Positions 43,595-52,173 are shown, numbered from the stretch's first letter. The stretch: 64,000 nucleotides of DNA from Bin87 sp965203855 (GCA_965203855.1 CBDBDN010000004.1:65510-129509), one strand, 5' to 3'. The notes: generated from the sequence alone by a model not told the origin. Program-made: numbers and translations.

Positions 43595-43930
43595 TCAGTG
43601 CCCCTGATTATCGCTGTTAATCAGAGCCTTGGCGACTTCGCCGATGTCGGCCTCGATGCAATCGCGCAGCGCCGAGTAGATGGAACGCTTTACGGCGTCC
43701 ATCATCCAGGGTTCGTACTCCGGGGCGTTCTGATATTCGTTCTTGACGACAATCAGCTGCCGCAGCGTGTCCAGATAGTGCGCCTGCAAGGGCGTCAGCG
43801 CATCCAGGTCAAAGGCCGACAGGTCGGCCCCCAGCGGCGCGTCAACGCTGATGGCGGCAATGCCGCCGGCAACGGGGTTGTCGCTGGCCTGTCCGCTGAC
43901 TTCCAGGTTCTCTCTTGGTGATGCGTTCAT
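43595..43930 (-). CDS. Hypothetical protein downstream of dnaK
   Basis: A 111-residue protein with ATG 43930 behind AGGAG; the longer open frame upstream is non-coding. It is acidic and helical, with LTPLQAHYLDTLRQLIVVKNEYQNAPEYEPWMMDAVKRSIYSALRDCIEAD read in parts. No family is recognised. It lies 170 bases after dnaK, past a GC-rich hairpin (GCGGCCTG at 44050 with CAGGCCGC at 44091), so expression may be partly uncoupled from the heat-shock operon. Confidence 0.6.
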   Translation of the reverse strand: MNASPRENLEVSGQASDNPVAGGIAAISVDAPLGADLSAFDLDALTPLQAHYLDTLRQLIVVKNEYQNAPEYEPWMMDAVKRSIYSALRDCIEADIGEVAKALINSDNQGH

Positions 43931-44102
43931 TGCATTTCTCCTGCGGCCGGCAGTACAACCGCCGCCGTCGGGTAAGAGCTTGACGCCATTATAGCACTTC
44001 CAACGCCAATTTACCCGGTCAACGCCCTGATTTACAAGATTTTTACGCTGCGGCCTGTCCTTTACCCCATCTGGCAGACCGGGCAAGGGGCAGGCCGCTC
44101 TC

Positions 44103-46016
44103 CTACACTTCCCGGAACTCGCCTTCCACGGCGTCATCCGGGGGCGCGCCGGCTTCCGTGCCAGGGCCAGTGCCAGTGCCGCCGGCCGTTCCCCCGGGAG
44201 GCGGTTGCTGCTGCGAATAGACGGCCTGCCCGACCCGTTGCAGGGCCTCGTTCAGCTCGTTCATCGCCGTCTGCATCTGCGGCACATTGTTGGCGGCGAT
44301 GGCGGTACGCAGCGCCTCCAGTTTGCCCTCCGCCTCCGCTTTCAGGTCCGCCGGCAGCGTTTCAGAGTTTTCGGCGAGCAGCCGCTCCGTAGAGTACGCC
44401 AGGCTGTCGGCCTGGTTGCGCGTTTCAATTTCGGCGCGGCGCTGCCGATCCGCTTCCTCGTTCTGCTGCGCGTCGGCCATCATCCGGTCAATATCCTCTT
44501 GCGCCAGGCCGCTGCTGGTCTGGATGACGATGCGCTGCTCTTTGCCGGTGCCTTTATCCTGCGCCGACACGCTGAGGATGCCGTTGGAATCAATGTCAAA
44601 GGTAACATCGATTTGAGGGATGCCGCGCGGCGCCGGCAGGATGCCGTCCAGCATAAAGCGACCAATCGTCTTGTTGTCGGCGGACATTGGCCGCTCGCCT
44701 TGCAGCACATGAATGTCCACGCTGGGCTGGGAATCCGCGGCGGTAGTAAAGGTTTCGGTTTTCTTGGTTGGGATGGTAGTGTTGCGGGAAATCAGCGCGG
44801 TAGTAACGCCGCCCAGCGTTTCAATGCCCAGCGTCAGCGGCGTTACATCCAGCAGCACAATGTCGCCCACTTCGCCGCCCAGGACGCCGGCCTGGATAGC
44901 GGCGCCCAAGGCTACCGCTTCGTCCGGGTTCACCGAGCGGGATGGTTCCCGCCCAAAGATTTCCTGCACTTTGGACTGCACCGCCGGCATCCGCGACATT
45001 CCGCCGACCAGTATCACATCGTCAATGCCGCCGGCGGCGATGCCGGCGTCGCTGATCGCCCGGCGGCAGGGCTCCGCTGTGCGGCCAATCAGATCCGCTA
45101 CCAGCTGCTCCATACGCGCGCGGCTGAGCGGCTTGACCAGATGCTGCGGCCCGCTGGCGTCGGCGGTGATAAAGGGCAGGTTGATTTCGGTTTCCAGCGT
45201 GCTGGACAGCTCAATCTTGGCGCGCTCGGCGGCGTCGCGCAGCCGTTGCAGCGCCATCCGATCCTGCGTCAAGTCAATGCCCGTTTCAGCGCGAAACTCG
45301 GCTACCAGCCAATTGAGGATGGCATCGTCAAAGTCATCGCCGCCCAGGAAAGTGTCGCCGTTGGTGGACAGCACCTCAAACACGCCGTCCCCCAGCTGCA
45401 AGATGGTGATGTCAAAAGTGCCGCCGCCCAGGTCAAAGACGGCCACCGTGGAATCGGTCTGCTGCTTGTCAATGCCGTAGGCCAGCGATGACGCCGTCGG
45501 TTCGTTGATAATCCGCAGCACATCCAGGCCGGCGATGGTGCCGGCGTCTTTGGTGGCCTGTCGCTGCGAGTCGTTGAAATAAGCCGGCACGGTAATCACG
45601 GCCTGCGTAATTCTTTCGCCCAGCTTGGCCTCGGCGTCCTGCCGGATTTTTTGCAGCACCATACTGGAAATCTGCGGCGGGGCGTAAGCCTGGCCGGACA
45701 TTTCAACATGGGCGTCGCCGTTGCCGCCGGCAACCACTTTATAGGGCAGACGCTTCGCCGCGCCCTGCACTTCCGGGTCGTCAAAACGGCGCCCCATCAG
45801 CCGCTTGACGGAAAAGATAGTGTTCTCCGGGTTCGTTACCGCCTGCCGTTTGGCGATCTGCCCCACATAACGCTCGCCGCTGCGGGTGTTCACCGCCACC
45901 ACCGAGGGCGTGATGCGGTTGCCCTCGGCGTTCTCGACGACTTCCGCCTCGCCAGCCTCAATGACGGCCGCCACCGAGTTGGTAGTGCCGAGATCGATGC
46001 CCAGGATTTTTGCCAT
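44103..46016 (-). CDS. dnaK: Chaperone DnaK (Hsp70)
   Basis: A 637-residue Hsp70 with ATG 46016 behind GGAGG. Diagnostic sites are ILGIDLGTTNSVAAV, IINEPTASSLAYG, VAVFDLGGGTFDITI, VILVGGMSRMPAVQ and the linker region VLLDVTPLTLGIETLGG. The C-terminus ends in a Gly/Pro-rich tail and EGEFREV, close to the usual EEV ending. It folds proteins with GrpE and a DnaJ not present here. It is the third gene of hspR-grpE-dnaK, under a HAIR-type operator upstream of hspR. Confidence 0.98.
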   Translation of the reverse strand: MAKILGIDLGTTNSVAAVIEAGEAEVVENAEGNRITPSVVAVNTRSGERYVGQIAKRQAVTNPENTIFSVKRLMGRRFDDPEVQGAAKRLPYKVVAGGNGDAHVEMSGQAYAPPQISSMVLQKIRQDAEAKLGERITQAVITVPAYFNDSQRQATKDAGTIAGLDVLRIINEPTASSLAYGIDKQQTDSTVAVFDLGGGTFDITILQLGDGVFEVLSTNGDTFLGGDDFDDAILNWLVAEFRAETGIDLTQDRMALQRLRDAAERAKIELSSTLETEINLPFITADASGPQHLVKPLSRARMEQLVADLIGRTAEPCRRAISDAGIAAGGIDDVILVGGMSRMPAVQSKVQEIFGREPSRSVNPDEAVALGAAIQAGVLGGEVGDIVLLDVTPLTLGIETLGGVTTALISRNTTIPTKKTETFTTAADSQPSVDIHVLQGERPMSADNKTIGRFMLDGILPAPRGIPQIDVTFDIDSNGILSVSAQDKGTGKEQRIVIQTSSGLAQEDIDRMMADAQQNEEADRQRRAEIETRNQADSLAYSTERLLAENSETLPADLKAEAEGKLEALRTAIAANNVPQMQTAMNELNEALQRVGQAVYSQQQPPPGGTAGGTGTGPGTEAGAPPDDAVEGEFREV

Positions 46017-46092
46017 TGTCGTTTATCCTCCAGTCCGGTTTGCCGGGTTGGCCGCCGAACACTCCGGCGGCCCCGATTTGCGATATTCCGTT

Positions 46093-46776
46093 TTACTGAT
46101 TCACTACTACTTGCGCCGCCTGCACGACGCGGTTGTGCAGCAGGTAGCCCTGGCGCAGCACCTCTACGATGCTGCCCGGTTCGGCGCCGGCTACCTGCGC
46201 CATTCCGACGGCTTCGTGCAGTTCCGGGTTGAAAGGTTCGCCCAACGCTGCGATGCGGGTAACGCCCTCCGATTCCAGAAAAGCCGCCAGCTTGCGCCGG
46301 ATCAGACGCACGCCTTCCGACCAGGAGTCGGCAGCGGCGTCCGCGCCGTCCCCGTCGGATTTTGCCGGCCCCGACTTGTCCAGCCCGGATTTGTCCAGAT
46401 GACTGACCGCCAGATCCAGTTCGTCCACGATGGGCAGCAGCCGGACGAGCAGGCCGCTGTTGGCCTGCTGGCGAATGCCGATGCGTTCCTCGTCATGGCG
46501 GCGGCGCATATTGGCTAAGTCGGCCTGGCCGCGCTGCACGGCGTCGGCTTGGCGGGCGATCTCCTCGTTAGCTTCGGACAGGGCGGCCCGTAGCAGCGCC
46601 GCTTCCTGCTCCGGCGTTACCGGCTCCGGGCTTGCCGCGGCCGATAGCTCGTCCGCATCCGCTTCCGGCGCAGTTCCGTCCGGGCTGGCCGCCGCTTCCG
46701 GGGATACGGAGTAGAAATCGGCAGCGGGCACCGCCCGGTCGCCGTCGGGATTGTCGTTAATCACTTCGTTTGCCAT
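46093..46776 (-). CDS. grpE: Nucleotide exchange factor GrpE
   Basis: A 227-residue protein with ATG 46776 and AGGAA upstream. The N-terminal 70 residues are acidic and disordered. The coiled-coil and head regions include ANMRRRHDEERIGIRQQANSGLLVRLLPIVDELDLAV read in parts, and the C-terminal beta domain ends VGMAQVAGAEPGSIVEVLRQGYLLHNRVVQAAQVVV, also in parts. It releases ADP from DnaK. It lies 80 bases after hspR and 76 before dnaK. Confidence 0.95.
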   Translation of the reverse strand: MANEVINDNPDGDRAVPAADFYSVSPEAAASPDGTAPEADADELSAAASPEPVTPEQEAALLRAALSEANEEIARQADAVQRGQADLANMRRRHDEERIGIRQQANSGLLVRLLPIVDELDLAVSHLDKSGLDKSGPAKSDGDGADAAADSWSEGVRLIRRKLAAFLESEGVTRIAALGEPFNPELHEAVGMAQVAGAEPGSIVEVLRQGYLLHNRVVQAAQVVVNQ

Positions 46777-46856
46777 TTAGCGTTTCCTGATTTCGGTTTG
46801 CGAATGGTCGGGGATGAATCGTTGCCGCGGGCGCTCGTAGGCATTAGTCGTCGGCA

Positions 46857-47429
46857 TCAGTCCGGCGTCGGCAGGCTGAGGCTGCGGCAGAGCAGAGCCA
46901 CTTCATCCCGGATTTGCGCCGACATTTCGGCATCCCCGGTAGCGCGGGCCAGCCGTCGGGAAAATACATTCAGATTGTTCACCAGGTTGAGCGCGAACTC
47001 CACGCCGGCCAGGTTCAGCCCCAGGTTGTCCATCAGATGCCGTATCAGCATCACCCGGCGCAAATCCTCCCGGGAGTATAAACGCAGCATCCCGATGGTG
47101 CGACCGGGCTGGATTAATCCCAGCCGTTCATACTTGCGGAGGGTCTGCGGATGCATTTCCAGCAGCCGGGCGGCTACGGAGATGATGTACACGCCCTCCA
47201 GCTCGGCAGCGCCGGCCGGGTTGACGCTGGCATTGGCGCTGCGGGGTGCGCCCGGCGCAGCAGCGTTGCCGATGCTAACCCCGCCGGCAGCTCCGTCATC
47301 GGCCGGCGGACGCGACGCCGGAACGCCGTTCCAATCCGGGGGCGCCTCAAAACTGGGCGCCGGGTAAGGTTCCAACCGGATGGTACGGGAGTTGGACATT
47401 CTGGGCGATTGACGCTGTATTTGAGCCAT
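46857..47429 (-). CDS. hspR: MerR-family heat-shock repressor HspR
   Basis: A MerR-type repressor, first gene of the dnaK operon. The conserved core is YIISVAARLLEMHPQTLRKYERLGLIQPGRT followed by GMLRLYSREDLRRV (read in parts), matching HspR rather than metal sensors. A helical dimerisation region follows. The 80-residue N-terminal stretch is low-complexity, and the start is uncertain: ATG 47429, ATG 47399 and GTG 47501 are all in frame without a strong ribosome site. The operator CTTGAC-N9-GTCAAG lies 97 bases upstream of 47429, so autoregulation with DnaK as co-repressor is expected from studied HspR systems. Confidence 0.88.
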   Translation of the reverse strand: MAQIQRQSPRMSNSRTIRLEPYPAPSFEAPPDWNGVPASRPPADDGAAGGVSIGNAAAPGAPRSANASVNPAGAAELEGVYIISVAARLLEMHPQTLRKYERLGLIQPGRTIGMLRLYSREDLRRVMLIRHLMDNLGLNLAGVEFALNLVNNLNVFSRRLARATGDAEMSAQIRDEVALLCRSLSLPTPD

Positions 47430-47516
47430 TGCTGATTTCTGCCGCGCCGCATCCCGATGCCCCAAGCGGGCCGCCGGGTTGCAGTGCGTGAAATTATTCA
47501 CATTAGGTTAATCAGC

Positions 47517-47555
47517 ATAATAAGACTTGACACGCCCGATGTCAAGGTCTATCAT
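47517..47555. promoter_or_regulatory. HAIR-like operator inside a bidirectional promoter
   Basis: CTTGAC-N9-GTCAAG (47526-47546) matches the half-site spacing of the HspR HAIR element. On the minus strand TTGACA (47545-47540), 17 bases and TATTAT (47522-47517) form the hspR promoter. On the plus strand TTGACA (47527-47532), 17 bases and TATCAT (47550-47555) form a promoter for the zinc-ribbon gene. One operator thus covers both -35 boxes. Confidence 0.8.
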
Positions 47556-47731
47556 TCGCTTGACGGAAAATTGGAAAATTGATTGAACGATTGAACGACG
47601 GGATGACCAGGGCGACGCCAGCGCAGAGACCGACAATCCAAACGGCGACAGCGTGCGTATATTTCAATGACGGCAACTTGCTGATGCGTTATAGAGCTGA
47701 CGGCAAATCCATAACTCACAAGGAGGCCATT

Positions 47732-47956
47732 ATGAAAATCAAATTCAACGCCTGCCCCAAGTGCCGCGGCGACCTGGAACTGCGGCGGGACATATACGGC
47801 ATCTTTGTCAGCTGCATCCAGTGCGGCTTGCAGCGGGATCTGGACGCCCCGCTGCCCGACGCGCTGGACAACGGCACGGCGCCGCAGCCGGAAAAGATCC
47901 CCGCCGGCTCCGTACCCGGACCCGGCGTCAGCGAAGGCTTGCTGCGCGCGGCATAG
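47732..47956 (+). CDS. Small zinc-ribbon protein
   Basis: A 74-residue protein with ATG 47732 behind AAGGAGG; the open frame upstream is leader. It begins MKIKFNACPKCRGDLELRRD and has CIQC 20 residues later, so two CxxC knuckles form one zinc ribbon. The rest is Pro-rich and disordered. It is divergently transcribed from hspR under the shared HAIR-like promoter and ends in a strong terminator, which suggests heat-shock control. Function unknown. Confidence 0.75.
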   Translation: MKIKFNACPKCRGDLELRRDIYGIFVSCIQCGLQRDLDAPLPDALDNGTAPQPEKIPAGSVPGPGVSEGLLRAA

Positions 47957-47993
47957 CCCGCACTGCGCGCCTCTAGCAAAGCGCCCCCGTAAA

Positions 47994-48030
47994 GGCCGCC
48001 CGGCATATATCCGCCGGGCGGCCTCTTTTT
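47994..48030 (+). terminator. Rho-independent terminator of the zinc-ribbon gene
   Basis: GGCCGCCCGGC (47994-48004) pairs perfectly with GCCGGGCGGCC (48013-48023), followed by TCTTTTT. Confidence 0.93.
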
Positions 48031-48043
48031 GGCGCCGGCCGAC

Positions 48044-48709
48044 CTACTTCGTCAGCTCCGGCCAGAACCGTTCCTCTTGCCACGGATCCCCGTTGTTGTT
48101 GTAGCCGCGCTGCTCCCAAAACCCCGGCGCATCCTCCGCCAGCAGCTCAATGCCGTTGACCCACTTGGCTGACTTCCACCCGTAGCGGCTGGGGATTACC
48201 AAACGCAGCGGCCAGCCGTGATCCCGGCCCAGCTCGGCGCCGTTCTGCCGGCGGGCCAGCAGCCCCTCCGACAGCGCCAGTTCCAACGGGATATTGGTAG
48301 TGTAATCGCCATAGCAGTGCGCCATAAGATGGCGGGCTTCGGGCCGTATGCCGGCGGCGTCCAGCAGCGCGGCAACCGTTACGCCCTCCCAGGTCTGGTC
48401 CAGCGCCGACCATTGGGTAACGCAATGGAAATCGGCGTCCACTGCCACTTGAGGCAGCGCGCAAAACTGCGTCCAGTCCAGCGTAAGCTCCCGTTCCACC
48501 ATCCCCCACACCCGGATGCGCCATGCCGCCAAGTCAATCTGCGGCGTATCGCCGTAGGTTAGCACCGGGAAAGTCTTGGCCACGAACTGCCCCGGCGGAA
48601 CGCGCTCCCCGGCCGGCGGAGCGGTTTTCACCTGGTCGGGGCGCTTGAGGCCAAATTCCGGCGCTGCCGAGGGCGACTGCGGCGTAGTTTGCGGCGGCGA
48701 TGTAGTCAT
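48044..48709 (-). CDS. Sulfite oxidase-like molybdopterin oxidoreductase (MsrP/YuiH type)
   Basis: A 221-residue single-domain molybdoenzyme with ATG 48709 behind GGAG. The Mo-ligating Cys96 lies in DADFHCVTQWS. Other family marks are WEGVTVAALLDAAGI, YTTNIPLELAL, GWPLRLVIPSRYGWKSAKWVNGIEL (read in parts) and GYNNNGDPWQEERFW. There is no Tat or Sec signal and no heme domain, so it is probably cytoplasmic, unlike periplasmic MsrP. The substrate is unknown. It is followed by the terminator of the convergent zinc-ribbon gene. Confidence 0.88.
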   Translation of the reverse strand: MTTSPPQTTPQSPSAAPEFGLKRPDQVKTAPPAGERVPPGQFVAKTFPVLTYGDTPQIDLAAWRIRVWGMVERELTLDWTQFCALPQVAVDADFHCVTQWSALDQTWEGVTVAALLDAAGIRPEARHLMAHCYGDYTTNIPLELALSEGLLARRQNGAELGRDHGWPLRLVIPSRYGWKSAKWVNGIELLAEDAPGFWEQRGYNNNGDPWQEERFWPELTK

Positions 48710-48733
48710 TGGGGCAACTCCGGTTGGGGGCCT

Positions 48734-48822
48734 GGATTCCGGCTTGCGCCGGAATGACGGTTGAGGGTTTGGAATGACGGTTGAGATGTTGGAATGACGG
48801 TTGAGATGTTGGAATGACGGGT
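48734..48822. repeat. REP-like palindrome, copy 3, with tandem arms
   Basis: A hairpin ATTCCGGC-TTGC-GCCGGAAT is followed by repeats of GGAATGACGGTTGAG at about 19-base spacing. It lies between the molybdoenzyme start and a small coiled-coil gene. Confidence 0.75.
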
Positions 48823-48894
48823 ACGCTGCCGGAATGGCAAATAGACGGAACGACTGACCGGCAGCCGGAGCGACCGTTGCGCTAACGACTGCCC

Positions 48895-49245
48895 CTAGCA
48901 GATGTAATCCTCAGGGCGGCGGGTTGCGCTGACGCCCAGGATATTGCGCTGAATCCACTCCACTTGCAGCGCCAGTTCCTCCATCCGCTGCTCCATCTCC
49001 TCAGTGCGGCGTTCCTGCTCGTTGATGCGCCGGTCAAACTCGTTCAGCCGCTCCTCGTAATAGGAAAGTTTCTCCATCAGGGTGGCAATCATCCCCCGCT
49101 GGGTAGTGATTACCGTTTCCTGGTCGTTGATGTGCCGGGACTGCTTGCTGATTAGCGTCCGGCACTCCGCAATCTCCCGGTCTTTGGCCCGGATGATAGT
49201 CGCCGGGTCGTCCCCGTCCCGATTTCCCTGTCGAAAGATAGGCAT
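48895..49245 (-). CDS. Coiled-coil hypothetical protein
   Basis: A 116-residue protein with ATG 49245 behind AGAGG. From about residue 20 to 105 it is a continuous coiled coil (EIAECRTLISKQSRHINDQETVITT and EERLNEFDRRINEQERRTEEMEQ, among others). It has no signal peptide or known domain. It follows selD by 60 bases on the same strand. It could be a structural or scaffolding protein; no function is inferred. Confidence 0.6.
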   Translation of the reverse strand: MPIFRQGNRDGDDPATIIRAKDREIAECRTLISKQSRHINDQETVITTQRGMIATLMEKLSYYEERLNEFDRRINEQERRTEEMEQRMEELALQVEWIQRNILGVSATRRPEDYIC

Positions 49246-49305
49246 AGCGTTACCTCTTTTTAAAGCGTGCGTGTGTGCGTGCATGAGTACGGTTCTGATC
49301 TCGGT

Positions 49306-50358
49306 TCAGGGCCGGGCAACGATGCTGCCGGCCGGCCCGTCGGTGATGCGTCCTACTATGGCGGCGCAGGGCGCGCCCTCGTCCCGCAGAGTGGCAACCA
49401 GCGCATCGGCCCGCTCCGCCGGCGCCGACATCAGCAGCCCGCCGGAAGTCTGCGCGTCGCAGAGCAGCAGCCGATCGTTGTCGGTAAGCGCCGCATCCCA
49501 GCTTACCGCGTCCGCCACGCTGCCGACATTGCGGTGTGTGCCGCCGGGTACGATGCCCCGTTCCAGCAGCTCGGCCACTCCCGGCAGCGTCGGAACGGCG
49601 GCCCGGCTGATTTCGGCGGCCACCCCGCTGCCTTTCACCATACTTTTCAGATGCCCCATCAGCCCGAACCCGGTAATATCGGTAGCGGCGTTGACGCCCA
49701 CTTTGGTCATCGCGGCGGCGGCGGGCCGGTTGAGCGCGGCCATCGTATCCACCGCGCCGGCCAGCACCGCCGGGTCAACGACGCCCTGCTTGCCAGCCGT
49801 AGTGATGATACCCGTTCCCAGCGGTTTGCTCAACACCAGTACATCGCCGGGCCGGGCGCCGGCGTTGCTCACTTGCTTGCCGGGCTCCACCACTCCAATG
49901 ACGGAAAGGCCGTACTTGGGCTCCGGGTCGTCCACGGTATGGCCGCCGACAATCAGGCATTCGGCCTCGGCGGCCTTGGCGTAGCCGCCCTGCAAAGTGC
50001 GCCCCAGGATGGACTTGTCCAGCGCCGCCGGAAAGCCCACCACATTGAGGGCAATCAACGGCCGGCCGCCCATCGCGTACACATCCGACAGCGAATTGGC
50101 GGCGGCAATCGCCCCGAACTCGTAAGGATCGTCGGTGATAGGCGGGAAAAAGTCCACGGTTACGATTAGCGCCGTGTCATCGTTAATACGATAAACGGCG
50201 GCGTCATCGCCCGTTTCCGCCCCCACCAGCAAGTCGGGATGCCGCAGCAGCGGAACATAGCTCAGGACCTGGCCCAGGTCCTCCAAAGAAAGCTTGGCCG
50301 CTCAACCGGCGCAATGCGAAAGCTCGGTAAGGCGAATGGGGGTAGCGGATGTGGTCAT
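49306..50358 (-). CDS. selD: Selenide, water dikinase SelD, itself a selenoprotein (in-frame UGA)
   Basis: A 350-residue enzyme that makes selenophosphate from selenide and ATP. ATG 50358 has GAGG eight bases upstream. The N-terminus reads IRLTELSHCAG-UGA-AAKLSLEDL; codon 19 (50304-50302) is TGA and aligns with catalytic Cys17 of E. coli SelD (SHGAGCGCK). The frame continues with LLVGAETGDDAAVY, NSLSDVYAMGGRP and IVGGHTVDDPEPKYGL, so the UGA must be read as selenocysteine. A perfect hairpin lies 20 bases after the UGA. Calling the frame from an internal TTG at 50286 would lose the active site. It follows the restriction endonuclease by 20 bases. Confidence 0.93.
50265..50304 (-). promoter_or_regulatory. 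UGA codon and candidate bacterial SECIS hairpin of selD
   Basis: Twenty bases after the UGA (50304-50302), GGACCTG and CAGGTCC (50281-50265) pair perfectly around a GGC loop. Bacterial SECIS elements sit directly 3' of the UGA and bind SelB. The loop does not match the E. coli consensus, which is common outside enterics. Confidence 0.6.
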
Positions 50359-50378
50359 AAAAGCAACCTCGCCGGCGG

Positions 50379-51143
50379 CTACTGCTCGAACCGCCGCAGA
50401 AAGTCAATCCAGTCTCGCGCCGGAATGCCGGAGAGAGGCAGATTGAGCGTCTCATCAATATACGCGTCCATAATACCAGTTCGCGCCAGCCGGCCAAAAT
50501 TGCCGCCCCGGTCGCTGGCAGGACGGTCGGCAACCGGATCGCTTTTTGCCGGATAAGGATTTACTTCGGTCGGGGATGTAATGCTGGCATCGCTTTGCGT
50601 CTCCCGCACTTCCGTCCACCAATAATTGCGGTATTCCGCCGCATACCTGGCGTGAACGACGTAGGGCTTGTAGGCCACCGGGCTGCCGGAGAGTACATTG
50701 CCCAATGCCCACGGTACAGCGACGATTAGATCCGCAGCAGCGCAGGCGGCAGAAGTAGTAGTGAAACGAAAGTTAGGCGCTTTTTCTTTGGCCAGCAAGT
50801 ACCAACCCTTAAGTTCAATCCCCAGGATAATTTCCTGCCCATTGCGGTCGGATTTGAGCAGGACGTCGGGAAAGGCCTGCGCCTGTCGCTGAAAGAAAAA
50901 CTGCTGGTACTGGTCATCCGGATCCCAAACCGGGCGCATCCGGTTCAATGTCGCGACGACTTGTTCCTCAATGCTGGCGCCCAGCACGGTGTTGAGCGTT
51001 TGCAAATCGGTAGCGACGATTCCCTCAATAACGGTTCGGCTGGCAAAGTGGGCCGGAATCGCATAGACGGCGTCGAGCACCCGACGATAAAGCGCATAAT
51101 GGGGCCAGGAGCCGGCCGGCTCCAATAGTTCAGGACGCGGCAT
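50379..51143 (-). CDS. Putative type II restriction endonuclease
   Basis: A 254-residue protein with ATG 51143 and GGAGG upstream. The PD-(D/E)xK pattern is FPDVLLK (Asp93) and ILGIELKGW (Glu110, Lys112), with a preceding Glu in ASIEEQVVATLNR. Its start overlaps the methyltransferase stop by 14 bases, the usual coupling in restriction-modification pairs. No recognition sequence can be inferred. A predicted regulatory C-protein is absent. Confidence 0.75.
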   Translation of the reverse strand: MPRPELLEPAGSWPHYALYRRVLDAVYAIPAHFASRTVIEGIVATDLQTLNTVLGASIEEQVVATLNRMRPVWDPDDQYQQFFFQRQAQAFPDVLLKSDRNGQEIILGIELKGWYLLAKEKAPNFRFTTTSAACAAADLIVAVPWALGNVLSGSPVAYKPYVVHARYAAEYRNYWWTEVRETQSDASITSPTEVNPYPAKSDPVADRPASDRGGNFGRLARTGIMDAYIDETLNLPLSGIPARDWIDFLRRFEQ

Positions 51144-52161
51144 AATCGGCCAGCCTCCGCACCGCCGCATCATAGTATTCCGGCAGGATTTCGGCGCTGT
51201 GGCAGCGGCGTCCCGTGTTCACGGCAGCTATGGCGGCGGAACACAAGCCGCCAAAGGGTTCCCAAACCACGTCGTCCGGGTCTGACGACGCCAGAATAAT
51301 CCGTTCCAGCAGGCGCAGCGGCTTCTGGTTGATATGGACACACCGATAACCCTGCTTGAGCCGTTCCTCTCCGCGCACCGCCGGCTCGCTCCAGACATTG
51401 GTAATCCCGACAGCGCAATGGAACTTGGCGCGCATCCGCGACCATTCATCAGCCGTCGCCGGGCTTGCTCCGTCCAGGCTGAAATACGGCTTGCCTTCGG
51501 GACGGCCATACCTGTTAGCGTAATCGGCCAGCAAAGCAAAGGCGTCCGGCGGCGGAAAATACCACAGATGGCACTGCGTCAGATATTTCCGCGTGGCAGC
51601 GTTCTTGACCCCGCAAGCGGCATTGGCCGCGTAAAGCGGCAGGCCGCTACGCTCCCATTCGGAGCGCAGCCATTGCTTGATGCTCATGGCTTTAGCATTC
51701 CTGCTGCCGTTGCCATTCCCGCCAACGGTAACTTTGCGGACATACTGCGCGCAAACTTCGGTAACTACCGGAAAGCGGCGCAGCGTCTTGCTGTTGGCGT
51801 TGCCGGCGATATGCCCAATGCCTTTGTCCCAGATCTGGCAGGAACGATATTCCCAGCCTTGTTCCGCCAGCGTCGGATGTACGCTGGCCCAGCCGATTTC
51901 GGTATTCCAGAACCACAGCGTAGTTTCCGGCAGCGCCCGTTCCGACCAGCGGGCAATGTGCGGACGATACCATTCAGGCAGCAATTCGGGGGATGCCGGA
52001 TCTCCCGGAAAACTGCCTACGCCATAGGGCCCGTCCGCAATAATCACCGTCGGCGCCGGCCAGTCCGCCGACACCCGCAAAAAGTCGCCATGATGCAAGG
52101 CAACGCCAGAGTGGCGGTATGCCGGGGCCAGCGCAGACTCGGCCCACTGCGGCGCAATCAT
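51130..52161 (-). CDS. DNA methyltransferase (beta-class) of a restriction-modification pair
   Basis: A 343-residue enzyme. Motif IV is ADGPYG (residues 42-47) and the AdoMet motif I is WEPFGGLCSAAIAA near residue 300; motif IV before motif I marks the beta class of N4-cytosine or N6-adenine methylases. The usual DPPY is replaced by DGPY, which is unusual but retains the Asp and Pro-Tyr. INQKPLRLLERII is the typical motif X-like helix. It lies between an acyl-CoA dehydrogenase (12 bases upstream) and the endonuclease. Confidence 0.82.
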   Translation of the reverse strand: MIAPQWAESALAPAYRHSGVALHHGDFLRVSADWPAPTVIIADGPYGVGSFPGDPASPELLPEWYRPHIARWSERALPETTLWFWNTEIGWASVHPTLAEQGWEYRSCQIWDKGIGHIAGNANSKTLRRFPVVTEVCAQYVRKVTVGGNGNGSRNAKAMSIKQWLRSEWERSGLPLYAANAACGVKNAATRKYLTQCHLWYFPPPDAFALLADYANRYGRPEGKPYFSLDGASPATADEWSRMRAKFHCAVGITNVWSEPAVRGEERLKQGYRCVHINQKPLRLLERIILASSDPDDVVWEPFGGLCSAAIAAVNTGRRCHSAEILPEYYDAAVRRLADYAAS

Positions 52162-52173
52162 TGGTTCTGCCGC

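Noticed and set aside
44050..44098. Hairpin GCGGCCTG/CAGGCCGC after dnaK as an intrinsic terminator
   Set aside because: The minus-strand transcript has no T-run after the stem, so it is at most a stabilising or attenuating hairpin.
49306..50286. selD starting at TTG 50286
   Set aside because: It lacks the N-terminal active site and has no ribosome site; the frame upstream of the UGA matches the SelD N-terminus.
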